NCBI RefSeq assembly: GCF_900188105.1
Contig: NZ_FZNP01000028.1
Coordinates: 1 to 58,272, forward strand
From: Actinomadura mexicana
GTDB lineage: Bacteria > Actinomycetota > Actinomycetes > Streptosporangiales > Streptosporangiaceae
Length of the DNA: 58,272 nucleotides
Direction: 5' to 3'
Shown here: positions 1 to 7,650 of the stretch, piece after piece
How the letters are laid out: every line of letters starts with the position of its first letter
How positions within the stretch are numbered: the stretch's first letter is position 1
Made by a program: the position numbers and the translations under genes
The notes under the pieces: model-generated
The model's input: only the letters and a program-made list of their open reading frames with translations
Told to the model about the DNA's origin: nothing
Databases searched by the model: none

Positions 1-129
1 CTCCGCCAGAACTGGAACGAAGACAAACGCTGGCAACCCACCTGGAACAACGACCAACGCCAACAAGGCTACGCAGGCTGGAAAAAGGCAGTCGACAGGA
101 CCCTCGACTGGGTCGACCTGGGTGACTAG
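1..129 (+). CDS. glpK: Glycerol kinase, C-terminal fragment
   Basis: The first 129 bases are open in frame +1 and end at TAG. The 42 residues, with NWNEDKRWQP and GWKKAVDRTLDWVD, match the well-conserved end of actinobacterial glycerol kinase. That enzyme phosphorylates glycerol with ATP to give glycerol-3-phosphate in the cytoplasm. The gene is cut by the window edge, so its ATPase core is not visible. The next gene on the same strand is glpD, which uses the kinase product, so the two form a glycerol-utilisation pair. The identification rests on the short C-terminal match plus this neighbour. Confidence 0.85.
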   Translation, partial: LRQNWNEDKRWQPTWNNDQRQQGYAGWKKAVDRTLDWVDLGD

Positions 130-187
130 GTAGGGAGCTCGGTCCCTCCGCGGGGACTGGGCGCGCCCTCTCTTCGCCGGGGTGCGG

Positions 188-235
188 CGGGTTGTCGGCC
201 CGGAGGACCTCCGGGCGACGGCTCGCCGCAACCCG
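188..235 (+). terminator. Hairpin between glpK and glpD
   Basis: A nested inverted repeat follows glpK. The outer arms are CGGGTTG (188-194) and CAACCCG (229-235); the inner arms are GCCCGG (198-203) and CCGGGC (211-216). There is no U-run, as is usual in high-GC actinomycetes. It could terminate glpK transcription or act as a stabilising structure in the glpD leader. Confidence 0.45.
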
Positions 236-276
236 GCCGCACGACACTGGATCCGACCTCTCCTCGGGAGCATGCG

Positions 277-1941
277 GTGACATCTGTAGCCCTCGGCCCC
301 CAGTACCGCGAGGACACTCTGCGGGACCTGGCGGAGACCGAGTTCGACGTCGTGGTCGTCGGCGGCGGCATCGTCGGCGCCGGCGCGGCGCTCGACGCGA
401 TCTCGCGGGGCCTGTCCGTCGCCCTCGTGGAGGCGCGGGACTGGGCGGCCGGCACGTCCAGCCGGTCCAGCAAGCTGATCCACGGCGGGCTGCGCTACCT
501 CGAACAGCGCGACTTCGGGCTGGTCAGGGAGGCGCTGCGGGAGCGCGGCCTGCTGCTTCAGCGGCTCGCTCCGCACCTGGTGCGCCCCGTCCGGTTCCTC
601 TACCCGCTGCGCAACCGGGTCTGGGAGCGGGCGTACGTCAGCGCGGGCGTGACCCTGTACGACACGATGGGCGGCGCGCGGTCGCTGCCCCGGCACCGCC
701 AGCTCACGCGGCGGGCCGCGCTGCGGGAGGCCCCCGCCCTGCGGTCGGACGCGCTGGTCGGCGCCGTCCAGTACTACGACGCGCAGGTCGACGACGCCCG
801 CTACACGATGATGGTCGCCCGCACCGCCGCGCAGTACGGCGCGAGGGTGGCCACCCGCGCCGAGGCGACGGGATTCCTGCGCGAGGGCGAGCGGGTGACC
901 GGCGTCCGCGTCCTCGACCTGGAGGGCGACCGGGAGATCGCCGTACGGGCCCGGCGCGTGGTGTGCGCGACCGGAGTGTGGACGGACGGCGCGCAGGCGA
1001 TGACCGGGTCGCGGGCCGCGTTCGGCGTGCGGGCGTCCAAGGGCGTCCACCTGGTCGTGCCGCGCGACCGGATCCCGATGGGCACCGGGCTGATCACGCG
1101 GACCTCCAGGAGCGTCCTGTTCATCATCCCGTGGGGGCGGCACTGGCTCGTCGGCACCACCGACACCCCGCACGCCGGCGGCCCCGACGAGCCCGTCGCC
1201 GACCACACCGACATCGGCTACCTCCTCGACCAGGCGAACGCCGTCCTGCGCACGCCGCTCACGCACGACGACATCGAGGGCGTCTACGCGGGGCTGCGGC
1301 CGCTGCTGTCCGGCGAGGTGGACGACACCACGCGGCTGTCGCGCGAGCACGCCGTCGCCGAGCCGGTGCCCGGCCTCGTCGTCGTGACCGGCGGTAAGTT
1401 CACCACCTACCGCGTCATGGCGCGGGACGCGGTCGACGTGGTCGCCGAGGGCCTCGACGACTCCGTCCCCGCGTCGGTCACCGGCCGGCTGCCGATCCTC
1501 GGCGCCACCGGGTACGAGGTGCTGTGGAACGAGCGGCGCCGGCTCGCCGCCGAGTCGGGCCTGCACGTCGCGCGGATCGAGCACCTGCTGCACCGGTACG
1601 GATCGTGCGCCCGGGAGGTGCTGGCCATGGTCGCGGACGACCCGGCGCTCGGCGCCGCCGTCCCCGGCGCCGAGGACTACCTGTGCGCCGAGGCCGTCTA
1701 CGCGGTGACGCACGAGGGCGCGCTCCACCTGGAGGACGTCCTGTCGCGGCGGCTGCGCGTCTCGATCGAGGAGTGGGACGGCGGCGTGGCCGCGGCGTCC
1801 CGCGTGGCCGGACTCGTCGCGCCCTGGCTCGGCTGGGACGACGAGCGGATCAGCGGCGAGGTCAAGCGGTACGTCTCGCTGGTCGCGGCGGAGCGCCGCG
1901 GCGGCCCTGCCGTGCAGGAGGCGCCCGTCACCGCCGCCTAG
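277..1941 (+). CDS. glpD: Glycerol-3-phosphate dehydrogenase (FAD)
   Basis: This 554-residue protein has the N-terminal FAD-binding motif VVVVGGGIVGAGAALDA near residues 25-41, and SSKLIHGGLRYLE as in GlpD. In this family the enzyme oxidises glycerol-3-phosphate to dihydroxyacetone phosphate at the membrane and feeds electrons to quinone. Length and the C-terminal DAO_C-type helical region are normal. I chose the GTG at 277 because GGGAG (266-270) sits six bases upstream. The preceding glpK makes this a glycerol catabolic pair. A hairpin between them may lower read-through. The stop overlaps the convergent neighbour by four bases. Confidence 0.95.
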   Translation: MTSVALGPQYREDTLRDLAETEFDVVVVGGGIVGAGAALDAISRGLSVALVEARDWAAGTSSRSSKLIHGGLRYLEQRDFGLVREALRERGLLLQRLAPHLVRPVRFLYPLRNRVWERAYVSAGVTLYDTMGGARSLPRHRQLTRRAALREAPALRSDALVGAVQYYDAQVDDARYTMMVARTAAQYGARVATRAEATGFLREGERVTGVRVLDLEGDREIAVRARRVVCATGVWTDGAQAMTGSRAAFGVRASKGVHLVVPRDRIPMGTGLITRTSRSVLFIIPWGRHWLVGTTDTPHAGGPDEPVADHTDIGYLLDQANAVLRTPLTHDDIEGVYAGLRPLLSGEVDDTTRLSREHAVAEPVPGLVVVTGGKFTTYRVMARDAVDVVAEGLDDSVPASVTGRLPILGATGYEVLWNERRRLAAESGLHVARIEHLLHRYGSCAREVLAMVADDPALGAAVPGAEDYLCAEAVYAVTHEGALHLEDVLSRRLRVSIEEWDGGVAAASRVAGLVAPWLGWDDERISGEVKRYVSLVAAERRGGPAVQEAPVTAA

Positions 1942-2744
1942 GCGAAGGTCGCGGTCATCGCCGTGGCGTCGCCCGGGACGTGGATCGAGAGGGTGCCGTC
2001 CGGGGACCCGGCCGCCACGAACGGCTGCCGCGCGTAGACAGGTCTGCGGGCGCGGAACGACAGTTCGCGCACCTTCAGGCCCGCCCGGCGCGGCAGCTCC
2101 AGGCAGAGGATCGCGAGCAGCGGCCCGTGGACGACGAGCCCGGCGTGCCCCTCAGCCCCGGTCGCGTACGCCTCGTCGTAGTGGATGCGATGGGCGTTGT
2201 AGGTGAGGGCGCTGAACCGGAACAACAAGACCGGGTCGGCGGCCGTCCTCAGCGTCCACGGCGCGTCCACCACCGGCGCCTCGAACGCCACCCGCTCCAG
2301 GCGGGACGCCGTGTCGCCGCTGCGGTAGACGAGATCCTGCTCCTCGACCGCGATCTCGGCGCCGTCCCGCACGAAGGTGTGCCGGACGGTCACGAACAGC
2401 ATCTCCCCGCTGCGCCCCTGCTTCACCGCGGTGGAGGCGAGCTCCGTCCGGCGCGTGACGGCGTCCCCGACGCGCAGGGGCTCGTGGATCCGGAACCGCC
2501 CGCCGGCGAACATGCGGCGCCGATCGGGAAGCGGCGGGAGGAACCGTCCCTCGCGCGGATGCCCGTCCGGCCCCAGGTCACGCTGTGCGGGCCGTTCCAG
2601 GAAGTGCAGCCAGTGCCAGAGGGGCGGCAGGTCCTCCCCCGGCGGCTCGACGTCGAGCATCCCGGCCAGCATGGCCGACGGCCCGGCGCCGACGACCTCG
2701 GTCGCCTCCTGCGGTTCCGGGGTCCACCCCGCGATGTCGATCAC
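1938..2744 (-). CDS. MaoC-like / FAS1-type acyl-CoA dehydratase
   Basis: The 268-residue protein looks like a double hot-dog hydratase of the mesaconyl-CoA / 3-methylfumaryl-CoA hydratase type (N-terminal MaoC dehydratase). The N-terminal half has an acyl-CoA-binding-like GRFRIHEPLRVGD segment. The C-terminal half has FSALTYNAHRIHYDEAYA near residues 180-195, with the N-x-H-x-I-H-x-D pattern of the catalytic region. In this family the reaction is reversible hydration of an enoyl-CoA. It lies just downstream of an SDR and an OYE-like reductase on the same strand, next to steroid-ring beta-oxidation genes, so a role in acyl-CoA breakdown is likely. The substrate cannot be read from the sequence. 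Confidence 0.75.
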   Translation of the reverse strand: MIDIAGWTPEPQEATEVVGAGPSAMLAGMLDVEPPGEDLPPLWHWLHFLERPAQRDLGPDGHPREGRFLPPLPDRRRMFAGGRFRIHEPLRVGDAVTRRTELASTAVKQGRSGEMLFVTVRHTFVRDGAEIAVEEQDLVYRSGDTASRLERVAFEAPVVDAPWTLRTAADPVLLFRFSALTYNAHRIHYDEAYATGAEGHAGLVVHGPLLAILCLELPRRAGLKVRELSFRARRPVYARQPFVAAGSPDGTLSIHVPGDATAMTATFA

Positions 2745-2763
2745 GGCCCCATCGTCGCAGGCG

Positions 2764-3741
2764 CTACCCGAACGCGTTCACCCCGGTCAGCTCCGCCGAC
2801 AGCTCCCACAGCCGCCGGGCCTGCCCCGGGTCGGTCGCGTAGGAGCGCACCCCGCTGGAGGGCGCGTCGGTCCGGCCGCGCCGCTCCGGCGCGCCGTCCG
2901 GGACCTGTTCGGCGATGTCGCAGTCCTCGCAGTACACGCCGCCCATGCCGGCCAACCGCGGGGACGTGGCCGCCCACACCGCCGTCGCCGCGCCCTGTGC
3001 CGGCGTCTTGAACCCCTGGCCGATCTCGTTCCCGTCCTCGTCGATCCAGCCGTTCGCCACCTTCTCCTCCAGGGGGATGTGGCGCTGGAGGGGCGTCAGG
3101 ATGCTCCCCGGATGGAGCGAGAAGGCCCGCACCTCGTCCTTGGCGAGCGCGTCCAGGTGGACGGCGAACAGCACGTTGGCCGTCTTCGCCTGCCCGTACG
3201 CCTCCCATTTGTCGTAGCCGCGCTCGAACTGCACGTCGTCCCACCGGATCGGGGAGAAGTGGTGCCCGCGCGACGACACCGCGACGACCCGGGCTCCCGG
3301 CCTGACGGCGGGCCACAGGCGGTTCACCAGCGCGAAATGGCCGAGGTGGTTGGTGGCGAACTGCGCCTCCCAGCCGGGCCCGACGCGCGTCTCCGGGCAG
3401 GCCATGACCGCCGCGTTGTTGATGAGGACGTCGACGCCGCGCCCGGATGCGAGGAACCGCTCCGCGAACCCGCGCACGCTCTCCAGGTCCGCCAGGTCCA
3501 GTTCGCCGACCTCCACCCCGTCGATGCCGCCGACGGCCTCCTTCGCCGCATCCGGCCGCCGCGCGGGGACCACCACCTGCGCCCCCGCGCCCGCCAGAGC
3601 CCGCGTCGTCTCCAGCCCGAGCCCCGAGTAGCCGCCGGTGACGAGGGCGAGCTTTCCCGAGAGGTCGATGCCCTTGAGAACGTCCCCGGCCGTGCTCCCG
3701 AAGCCGAAACCCGAACCGATCGTGTGCTGTGGAGTGGTCAT
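2764..3741 (-). CDS. Short-chain dehydrogenase/reductase (retinol-dehydrogenase-like)
   Basis: A 325-residue SDR. The Rossmann cofactor motif TGGYSGLG lies near residue 36 and NNAAVMA marks the fourth strand. The active site has VVAVSSRG (Ser) and a Y-x-x-x-K pair in YGQAK. An arginine in VPARR after the second strand suggests NADP(H) preference. The extended length and the C-terminal QARRLWELSAELTG end match the retinol-dehydrogenase/WWOX-like SDR branch of actinobacteria. The substrate is unknown. The promoter just upstream carries a perfect 16-bp palindrome (3759-3774), so this gene is probably repressed by a TetR-type regulator not encoded beside it. Confidence 0.85.
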   Translation of the reverse strand: MTTPQHTIGSGFGFGSTAGDVLKGIDLSGKLALVTGGYSGLGLETTRALAGAGAQVVVPARRPDAAKEAVGGIDGVEVGELDLADLESVRGFAERFLASGRGVDVLINNAAVMACPETRVGPGWEAQFATNHLGHFALVNRLWPAVRPGARVVAVSSRGHHFSPIRWDDVQFERGYDKWEAYGQAKTANVLFAVHLDALAKDEVRAFSLHPGSILTPLQRHIPLEEKVANGWIDEDGNEIGQGFKTPAQGAATAVWAATSPRLAGMGGVYCEDCDIAEQVPDGAPERRGRTDAPSSGVRSYATDPGQARRLWELSAELTGVNAFG

Positions 3742-3758
3742 GCACCGAACGTTACGAG

Positions 3759-3774
3759 CTGGAGCGCGCTCCAG
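3759..3774 (-). promoter_or_regulatory. Perfect 16-bp palindromic operator in SDR promoter
   Basis: CTGGAGCGCGCTCCAG is its own reverse complement. On the minus strand it lies between a -35-like TTGACC (about 3773-3778) and a -10-like TAACGT (3749-3754), 17 bases before the SDR start codon. A spacer-located, loop-less palindrome of this size is typical of a TetR-family operator. A terminator for the gene ending at 3776 is less likely because there is no loop. Confidence 0.6.
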
Positions 3775-3775
3775 G

Positions 3776-4942
3776 TCAATCCGGTTCCGGGACGAGCGGG
3801 CAGTGGGTGCCCCGGTAGACCGTCGGGACGCAGCGGTTGCAGTGGATGCACAGGGACGGGGTGGACGGGTCGGCGGCGATCCGGTTCACGAGGTCGGGTT
3901 CGCGGAGGAGGGCGCGGGCCATGGCGACGAACTCGAAGCCCTCCGCCATCGCCGTGTCCATGGTCGCGCGGTCGGTGATGCCGCCCAGAAGGATCAGGGG
4001 CAGGTCGAGCTCGGCGCGGAACCTGCGGGCGTGCTCCAGCAGGTAGGCGTCCTGGTAGGGGTAGACGCGCAGGAACCGCTTGCCGAACATCCGCAGGCCG
4101 ACCCGCATGGGCAGCTTGTAGCTGGCCGCGAACTCGGGGATGGGCATCTCCCCGCGGAACAGGTACATCGGATTGAGCAGCGAACTGCCGGCGGTCAGCT
4201 CCAGCGCGTCGACGGTGCCCTCCTCCTGGAGCCCGCGGGCGACGTGGAGGCTGTCGTCGATCTCCAGGCCGCCGCGCACGCCGTCGCGCATGTTGAGCTT
4301 GGCCGTGATCGCGATGCGGTCGCCGACCTCGTCCCGGACGGCGCGGGCGATGCCGAGCGCGACCTTGGCCCGGTTCTCGATCGGCCCGCCGTAGCCGTCC
4401 TTGCGGCGGTTGAGGCGGGGGCTGAGGAACGAGCTGGCCAGGTAGTTGTGCCCGAGGTGGATCTCGACGGCGTCGAAGCCCGACTCGACCGCGAGCCGGG
4501 CCGCCTCGGCGTGGGCGCGGGTGATGCGCTCGATGTCCTCCGCCTTGGCCACCTTGGTGAAGGCCATGCCGAGCGGGTTGAAGAACCGCCCGGCCGAGAC
4601 GGCGGGCACCCTGTTGGAACTGGCGTCGGCGACCGGGCCGGCATGCCCGAGCTGCGCGGACGCGGCGGCGCCCTCCGCGTGCACGGCGTCGGTGAGGCGC
4701 CGCAGCCCGGGGACGGCGTCCGGCCGCATCCAGATCTGCCGCCGCTCGGTCCGCCCCTCGGGCGCGACCGCGCAGTAGGCGACGGTGGTCATGCCCACTC
4801 CCCCGGCGGCCGGGCGCCGGTGGTACTCGATCAGTTCGTCGGTCACCAGCGCGTCGGGCGTCATCCCCTCGGACGTGGCCGCCTTGATCACGCGGTTCCG
4901 CAGCGTCAGCGGCCCGAGCCGCGCCGGTTCGAAGACCTCCAC
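3776..4942 (-). CDS. NADH:flavin oxidoreductase (Old Yellow Enzyme / dienoyl-CoA reductase type)
   Basis: A 388-residue FMN TIM-barrel protein. It has LRNRVIKAATSEGM at the start, QLGHAGP, EIHLGHNYLASSFLSPRLN with NRRKDGYGG near residue 180, and LLGGITD in the phosphate-binding region. The C-terminus has a C-x2-C-x2-C-x9-C pattern (CIHCNRC...THC), like the iron-sulfur site of 2,4-dienoyl-CoA reductases, but the usual C-terminal FAD/NAD half is absent. I chose GTG at 4942 (GGAGG seven bases upstream); the longer open frame upstream only shadows the thiolase gene. It sits directly downstream of fadA6 and may reduce an unsaturated acyl-CoA or enone. The specific substrate is inference. Confidence 0.82.
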   Translation of the reverse strand: MEVFEPARLGPLTLRNRVIKAATSEGMTPDALVTDELIEYHRRPAAGGVGMTTVAYCAVAPEGRTERRQIWMRPDAVPGLRRLTDAVHAEGAAASAQLGHAGPVADASSNRVPAVSAGRFFNPLGMAFTKVAKAEDIERITRAHAEAARLAVESGFDAVEIHLGHNYLASSFLSPRLNRRKDGYGGPIENRAKVALGIARAVRDEVGDRIAITAKLNMRDGVRGGLEIDDSLHVARGLQEEGTVDALELTAGSSLLNPMYLFRGEMPIPEFAASYKLPMRVGLRMFGKRFLRVYPYQDAYLLEHARRFRAELDLPLILLGGITDRATMDTAMAEGFEFVAMARALLREPDLVNRIAADPSTPSLCIHCNRCVPTVYRGTHCPLVPEPD

Positions 4943-4971
4943 GATCCGCCTCCCGCCTCCCCGCCTCTCGG

Positions 4972-6129
4972 CTAGCCCAACCGCTCGATGATGGTGACGT
5001 TGGCCTGGCCACCGCCTTCGCACATGGTCTGGAGCCCGTAGCGGCCGCCGGTGCGGTCGAGCTCGTGCAGCAGGGTGGTCATCAGGCGGGCGCCGGTGGC
5101 GCCGAGGGGGTGGCCGAGGGCGATGGCGCCGCCGTTGGGGTTGGTCGTCGCCGGGTCGGCGCCGGTCTCCTTGAGCCAGGCGAGGACGACGGACGCGAAC
5201 GCCTCGTTGATCTCGACGGCGTCGATGTCGCCGATCGTCATCCCCGTCTTCTTCAGCGCGTGCGCGGTGGCGGGGATGGGCGCCGACAGCATCCGGATGG
5301 GGTCCTCTCCGCGCGCGGAGAGGTGGTGGACGCGGGCGCGCGGGGTGAGTCCGTGGTCCTTGACGGCCTGCTCGGAGGCGATGAGCAGCGCGGCGGCGCC
5401 GTCGGAGATCTGCGACGAGACGGCCGCGGTGAGGCGGCCGCCCTCCACGAGGGTCTTCAGGCCCGCCATCTTCTCCAGGGTGGTGTCGCGGCGCGGGCCC
5501 TCGTCGGCGGTGACGCCCTCGCAGGGGACGGTCTCGCGCTCGAAACGGCCCTCGTCGATCGCGCGGACGGCGCGCTGGTGCGACTCGTAGGCGAACGCCT
5601 CCATCTCCTCGCGGGAGATGTCCCAGTCGCGGGCGATCATCTCGGCGCCGTTGAACTGCGACACCTCGGCGTCGCCGTAGCGGCGCGTCCAGCCCTTCGA
5701 GCCCGCGAAGGGGCCCTCGGTGAAGCCGAGCGGGGCCGCGGCGGTCATCGCCGAGGCGATCGGGATCTGCGACATGTTCTGCACGCCGCCCGCGACGACC
5801 AGGTCCGACGTCCCGGACAGGACGGCCTGCGCCGCGAAGTGCACGGCCTGCTGGGAGGACCCGCACTGCCGGTCGACCGTGACGCCGGGGACCTCCTCGG
5901 GGAGCCCGGCGGCCAGCCAGCAGGTGCGGGCGATGTCGCCGGCCTGCGGGCCGAGCGTGTCGACGCAGCCGAAGACGACGTCCTCGACGGCGGCCGGGTC
6001 GATCTTCGTCCGGTCCATGAGGGCGGTCAGCACGTGCGCGCCGAGGTCGGCGGGGTGCACTCCGGCGAGCCCGCCGTTGCGGCGCCCGACCGGGGCGCGT
6101 ACCGCGTCGACGATGTAGGCCTCGGCCAT
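4972..6129 (-). CDS. fadA6: Thiolase FadA6 (steroid-ring acyl-CoA thiolase)
   Basis: A 385-residue thiolase with the acyl-accepting cysteine in VDRQCGSSQQ (Cys89), the EINEAFA loop, GGAIALGHPLGATGAR with the catalytic His, and the second Cys in CEGGGQAN near the end. AAGGAG precedes the ATG at 6129. Thiolases cleave 3-oxoacyl-CoA with CoA. The gene order fadA6 - kstR2 - ipdF - fadE30 is that of Mycobacterium tuberculosis Rv3556c-Rv3560c, where FadA6 acts late in degradation of the steroid C/D rings (HIP pathway). The symbol is assigned on that synteny; from sequence alone 'acetyl-CoA acetyltransferase' is all one could say. Confidence 0.85.
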   Translation of the reverse strand: MAEAYIVDAVRAPVGRRNGGLAGVHPADLGAHVLTALMDRTKIDPAAVEDVVFGCVDTLGPQAGDIARTCWLAAGLPEEVPGVTVDRQCGSSQQAVHFAAQAVLSGTSDLVVAGGVQNMSQIPIASAMTAAAPLGFTEGPFAGSKGWTRRYGDAEVSQFNGAEMIARDWDISREEMEAFAYESHQRAVRAIDEGRFERETVPCEGVTADEGPRRDTTLEKMAGLKTLVEGGRLTAAVSSQISDGAAALLIASEQAVKDHGLTPRARVHHLSARGEDPIRMLSAPIPATAHALKKTGMTIGDIDAVEINEAFASVVLAWLKETGADPATTNPNGGAIALGHPLGATGARLMTTLLHELDRTGGRYGLQTMCEGGGQANVTIIERLG

Positions 6130-6154
6130 GGGGGTGTCTCCTTCGTACGGGGGC

Positions 6155-6772
6155 CTAGCTCGCCCGGATCCCCTCGAGGAACATGGCGAGGTACTGCTTG
6201 GCGATGTCGTCGGCGGACAGCCGTCCGCCGTGCTGGTACCAGTTGGCCGCGACCCAGACGGTGTCGCGGATGAAGCGGTAGATGAGGGTCCGGTCGAGGT
6301 CGGCGCGGAAGGCGCCCTCCTTGACGCCGCGGTCCAGCAGGGACAGCCACATCTCCTCGAACCGCCGCTGGGAGTCCAGGAGGTAGTGGAACCGCTCGCT
6401 GGTCGCGAGGTGCTTGGACTCGTTCTGGTAGAGGACGACGGCGGGACGGTGCCTGTCGATCGAGCGGAACGACTCGACGACGACGGCCTCCAGGGTGTCG
6501 CGCGCGCTGAGCCCGGCGTCCAGGACGCGGTCGTAGGCGGTCCACATGTCGTCCAGGAAGGTCGACAGGATCTCGTCGGCCATCGACTCCTTGGAGTCGA
6601 AGTGGTAGTAGAGGCTGCCGCCGAGGATCCCGGCGGCGTCGGCCACCTTCCGGACGGTGGTGGCGGAGTAGCCCTGCGAGGCGAACACCTCGGCGGCCGT
6701 GGCGAGCAGCTCGGCCCGCCGCCCCGCGCGGGCGGCGGCGGTGCCCTCGGCGTCGCGCCGTCGTGGACTCAT
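6155..6772 (-). CDS. kstR2: TetR-family repressor KstR2
   Basis: A 205-residue TetR-type regulator. The N-terminal helix-turn-helix lies at about residues 20-66 (LLATAAEVFASQGYSATTVR and GSLYYHFDSKE), followed by an all-helical ligand domain. It sits between fadA6 and ipdF, as kstR2 (Rv3557c) does in mycobacteria, where the repressor controls the HIP-degradation regulon and is relieved by HIP-CoA. A candidate operator lies just upstream of fadE30 (8896-8913). Function is inferred from synteny and family; the ligand pocket cannot be judged here. Confidence 0.82.
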   Translation of the reverse strand: MSPRRRDAEGTAAARAGRRAELLATAAEVFASQGYSATTVRKVADAAGILGGSLYYHFDSKESMADEILSTFLDDMWTAYDRVLDAGLSARDTLEAVVVESFRSIDRHRPAVVLYQNESKHLATSERFHYLLDSQRRFEEMWLSLLDRGVKEGAFRADLDRTLIYRFIRDTVWVAANWYQHGGRLSADDIAKQYLAMFLEGIRAS

Positions 6773-6778
6773 GCGCTG

Positions 6779-6867
6779 TTCCTCACGTACCGGTGTTCCT
6801 CATGTGCCTGGTGTTTCTCATGTGCCTGGTGTTCCGCATGTGCCTGGTGTTCCTTCTGTACCTGGTG
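6779..6867. repeat. 18-bp tandem repeat, five units
   Basis: Five consecutive units fill most of the 98 bp between ipdF and kstR2: 6779-6795 (17 bp), 6796-6813, 6814-6831, 6832-6849 and 6850-6867. The core is TTCCTCATGTGCCTGGTG, with one to four changes per unit and a degraded sixth copy running into the ipdF stop. No hairpin or gene explains it. Confidence 0.9.
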
Positions 6868-6870
6868 TCC

Positions 6871-7650
6871 CTATGCGTGCTGGGAGGAGACGGAGACGAC
6901 CTCGCCCGTCATGTACGACGAGTAGTCGCTGGCCAGGAAGACGATAACGTTGGCCACCTCCCACGGCTCGGCGTAGCGGCCGAACGCCTCCCGGCGCGTC
7001 AGCTCCTCCAGCAGCTCCTCGGACGTCACCTTGACCAGGTGCGGGTGCATGGCCAGGGACGGGGAGACGGCGTTGACCCGGACGCCGAAGTCGGCGGCCT
7101 CGAGCGCGGAGCAGCGGGTGAGCGCCATGACCCCGGCCTTGGCGGCGGCGTAGTGCGACTGGCCCCTCTGGGCCCGCCAGCCGATCACCGAGGCGTTGTT
7201 GACGACGACGCCGGAGCCCTGGTCCCGCATGAGGCGCAGGGCGGCGCGGGTGCAGCGCATCGTGCCGGTGAGGGTGATGTCGAGGACGCGGCCCCACTGC
7301 TCGTCGGTCATGTCGACGAGGTCCGAGGTCCCGCCGAGGCCGGCGTTGTTGACCGCGACGTCGATGCGCCCGAACCGCTCCACGGCCCGGCCGTAGAGGG
7401 CCTGCACCTGCTCCTCGGAGGTGACGTCGCAGGGCAGCGAGGCGACCCGGTCGGCGCCGAAGTCCGTCTCCAGCTCCGCCGCCGTCGCGGCGAGCCGCCG
7501 CTCGTGCGCGTCGGAGACCAGGACGCGGGCGCCCTCCTCCAGGCAGCGGCGGGCGGTGGCGCCGCCGATCCCTGCTCCGGCGGCCGCGGTGATCACGACG
7601 GCGCGGTCGGCGAGCAGTCCGTGCCCGGGGACGTAGGGGGGCGGGGTCAT
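6871..7650 (-). CDS. ipdF: SDR dehydrogenase IpdF (HIP side-chain beta-oxidation)
   Basis: A 259-residue classical SDR: cofactor motif TAAAGAGIGGATARR near residue 17, NNAGLGG, VVVNNASVIGW, and Y-x-x-x-K in HYAAAKAG. The start ATG at 7650 overlaps the fadE30 stop by four bases (ATGA), so the two are translationally coupled. Position between fadE30 and kstR2 matches Rv3559c (ipdF) of M. tuberculosis, an alcohol dehydrogenase of HIP-CoA side-chain oxidation. The SDR assignment is certain; the exact substrate rests on synteny. Confidence 0.82.
   Translation of the reverse strand: MTPPPYVPGHGLLADRAVVITAAAGAGIGGATARRCLEEGARVLVSDAHERRLAATAAELETDFGADRVASLPCDVTSEEQVQALYGRAVERFGRIDVAVNNAGLGGTSDLVDMTDEQWGRVLDITLTGTMRCTRAALRLMRDQGSGVVVNNASVIGWRAQRGQSHYAAAKAGVMALTRCSALEAADFGVRVNAVSPSLAMHPHLVKVTSEELLEELTRREAFGRYAEPWEVANVIVFLASDYSSYMTGEVVSVSSQHA

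Noticed and set aside
192..1397. Long Arg/Pro/Gly-rich open frame over glpD
   Set aside because: It is an out-of-frame shadow of a high-GC gene; the glpD frame has full family motifs and a ribosome site.
4943..5866. N-terminal extension of the OYE-like frame into the thiolase gene
   Set aside because: The extension is Arg/Gly-rich shadow sequence; the conserved start of the protein and GGAGG place the start at 4942.
6779..6867. CRISPR array
   Set aside because: The 18-bp units are directly adjacent with no spacers.
6763..6947. Coding of the 18-bp repeats as a Val-Pro-rich peptide
   Set aside because: The plus-strand frame with repeated VPHVPG lacks a ribosome site and overlaps two real leftward genes.
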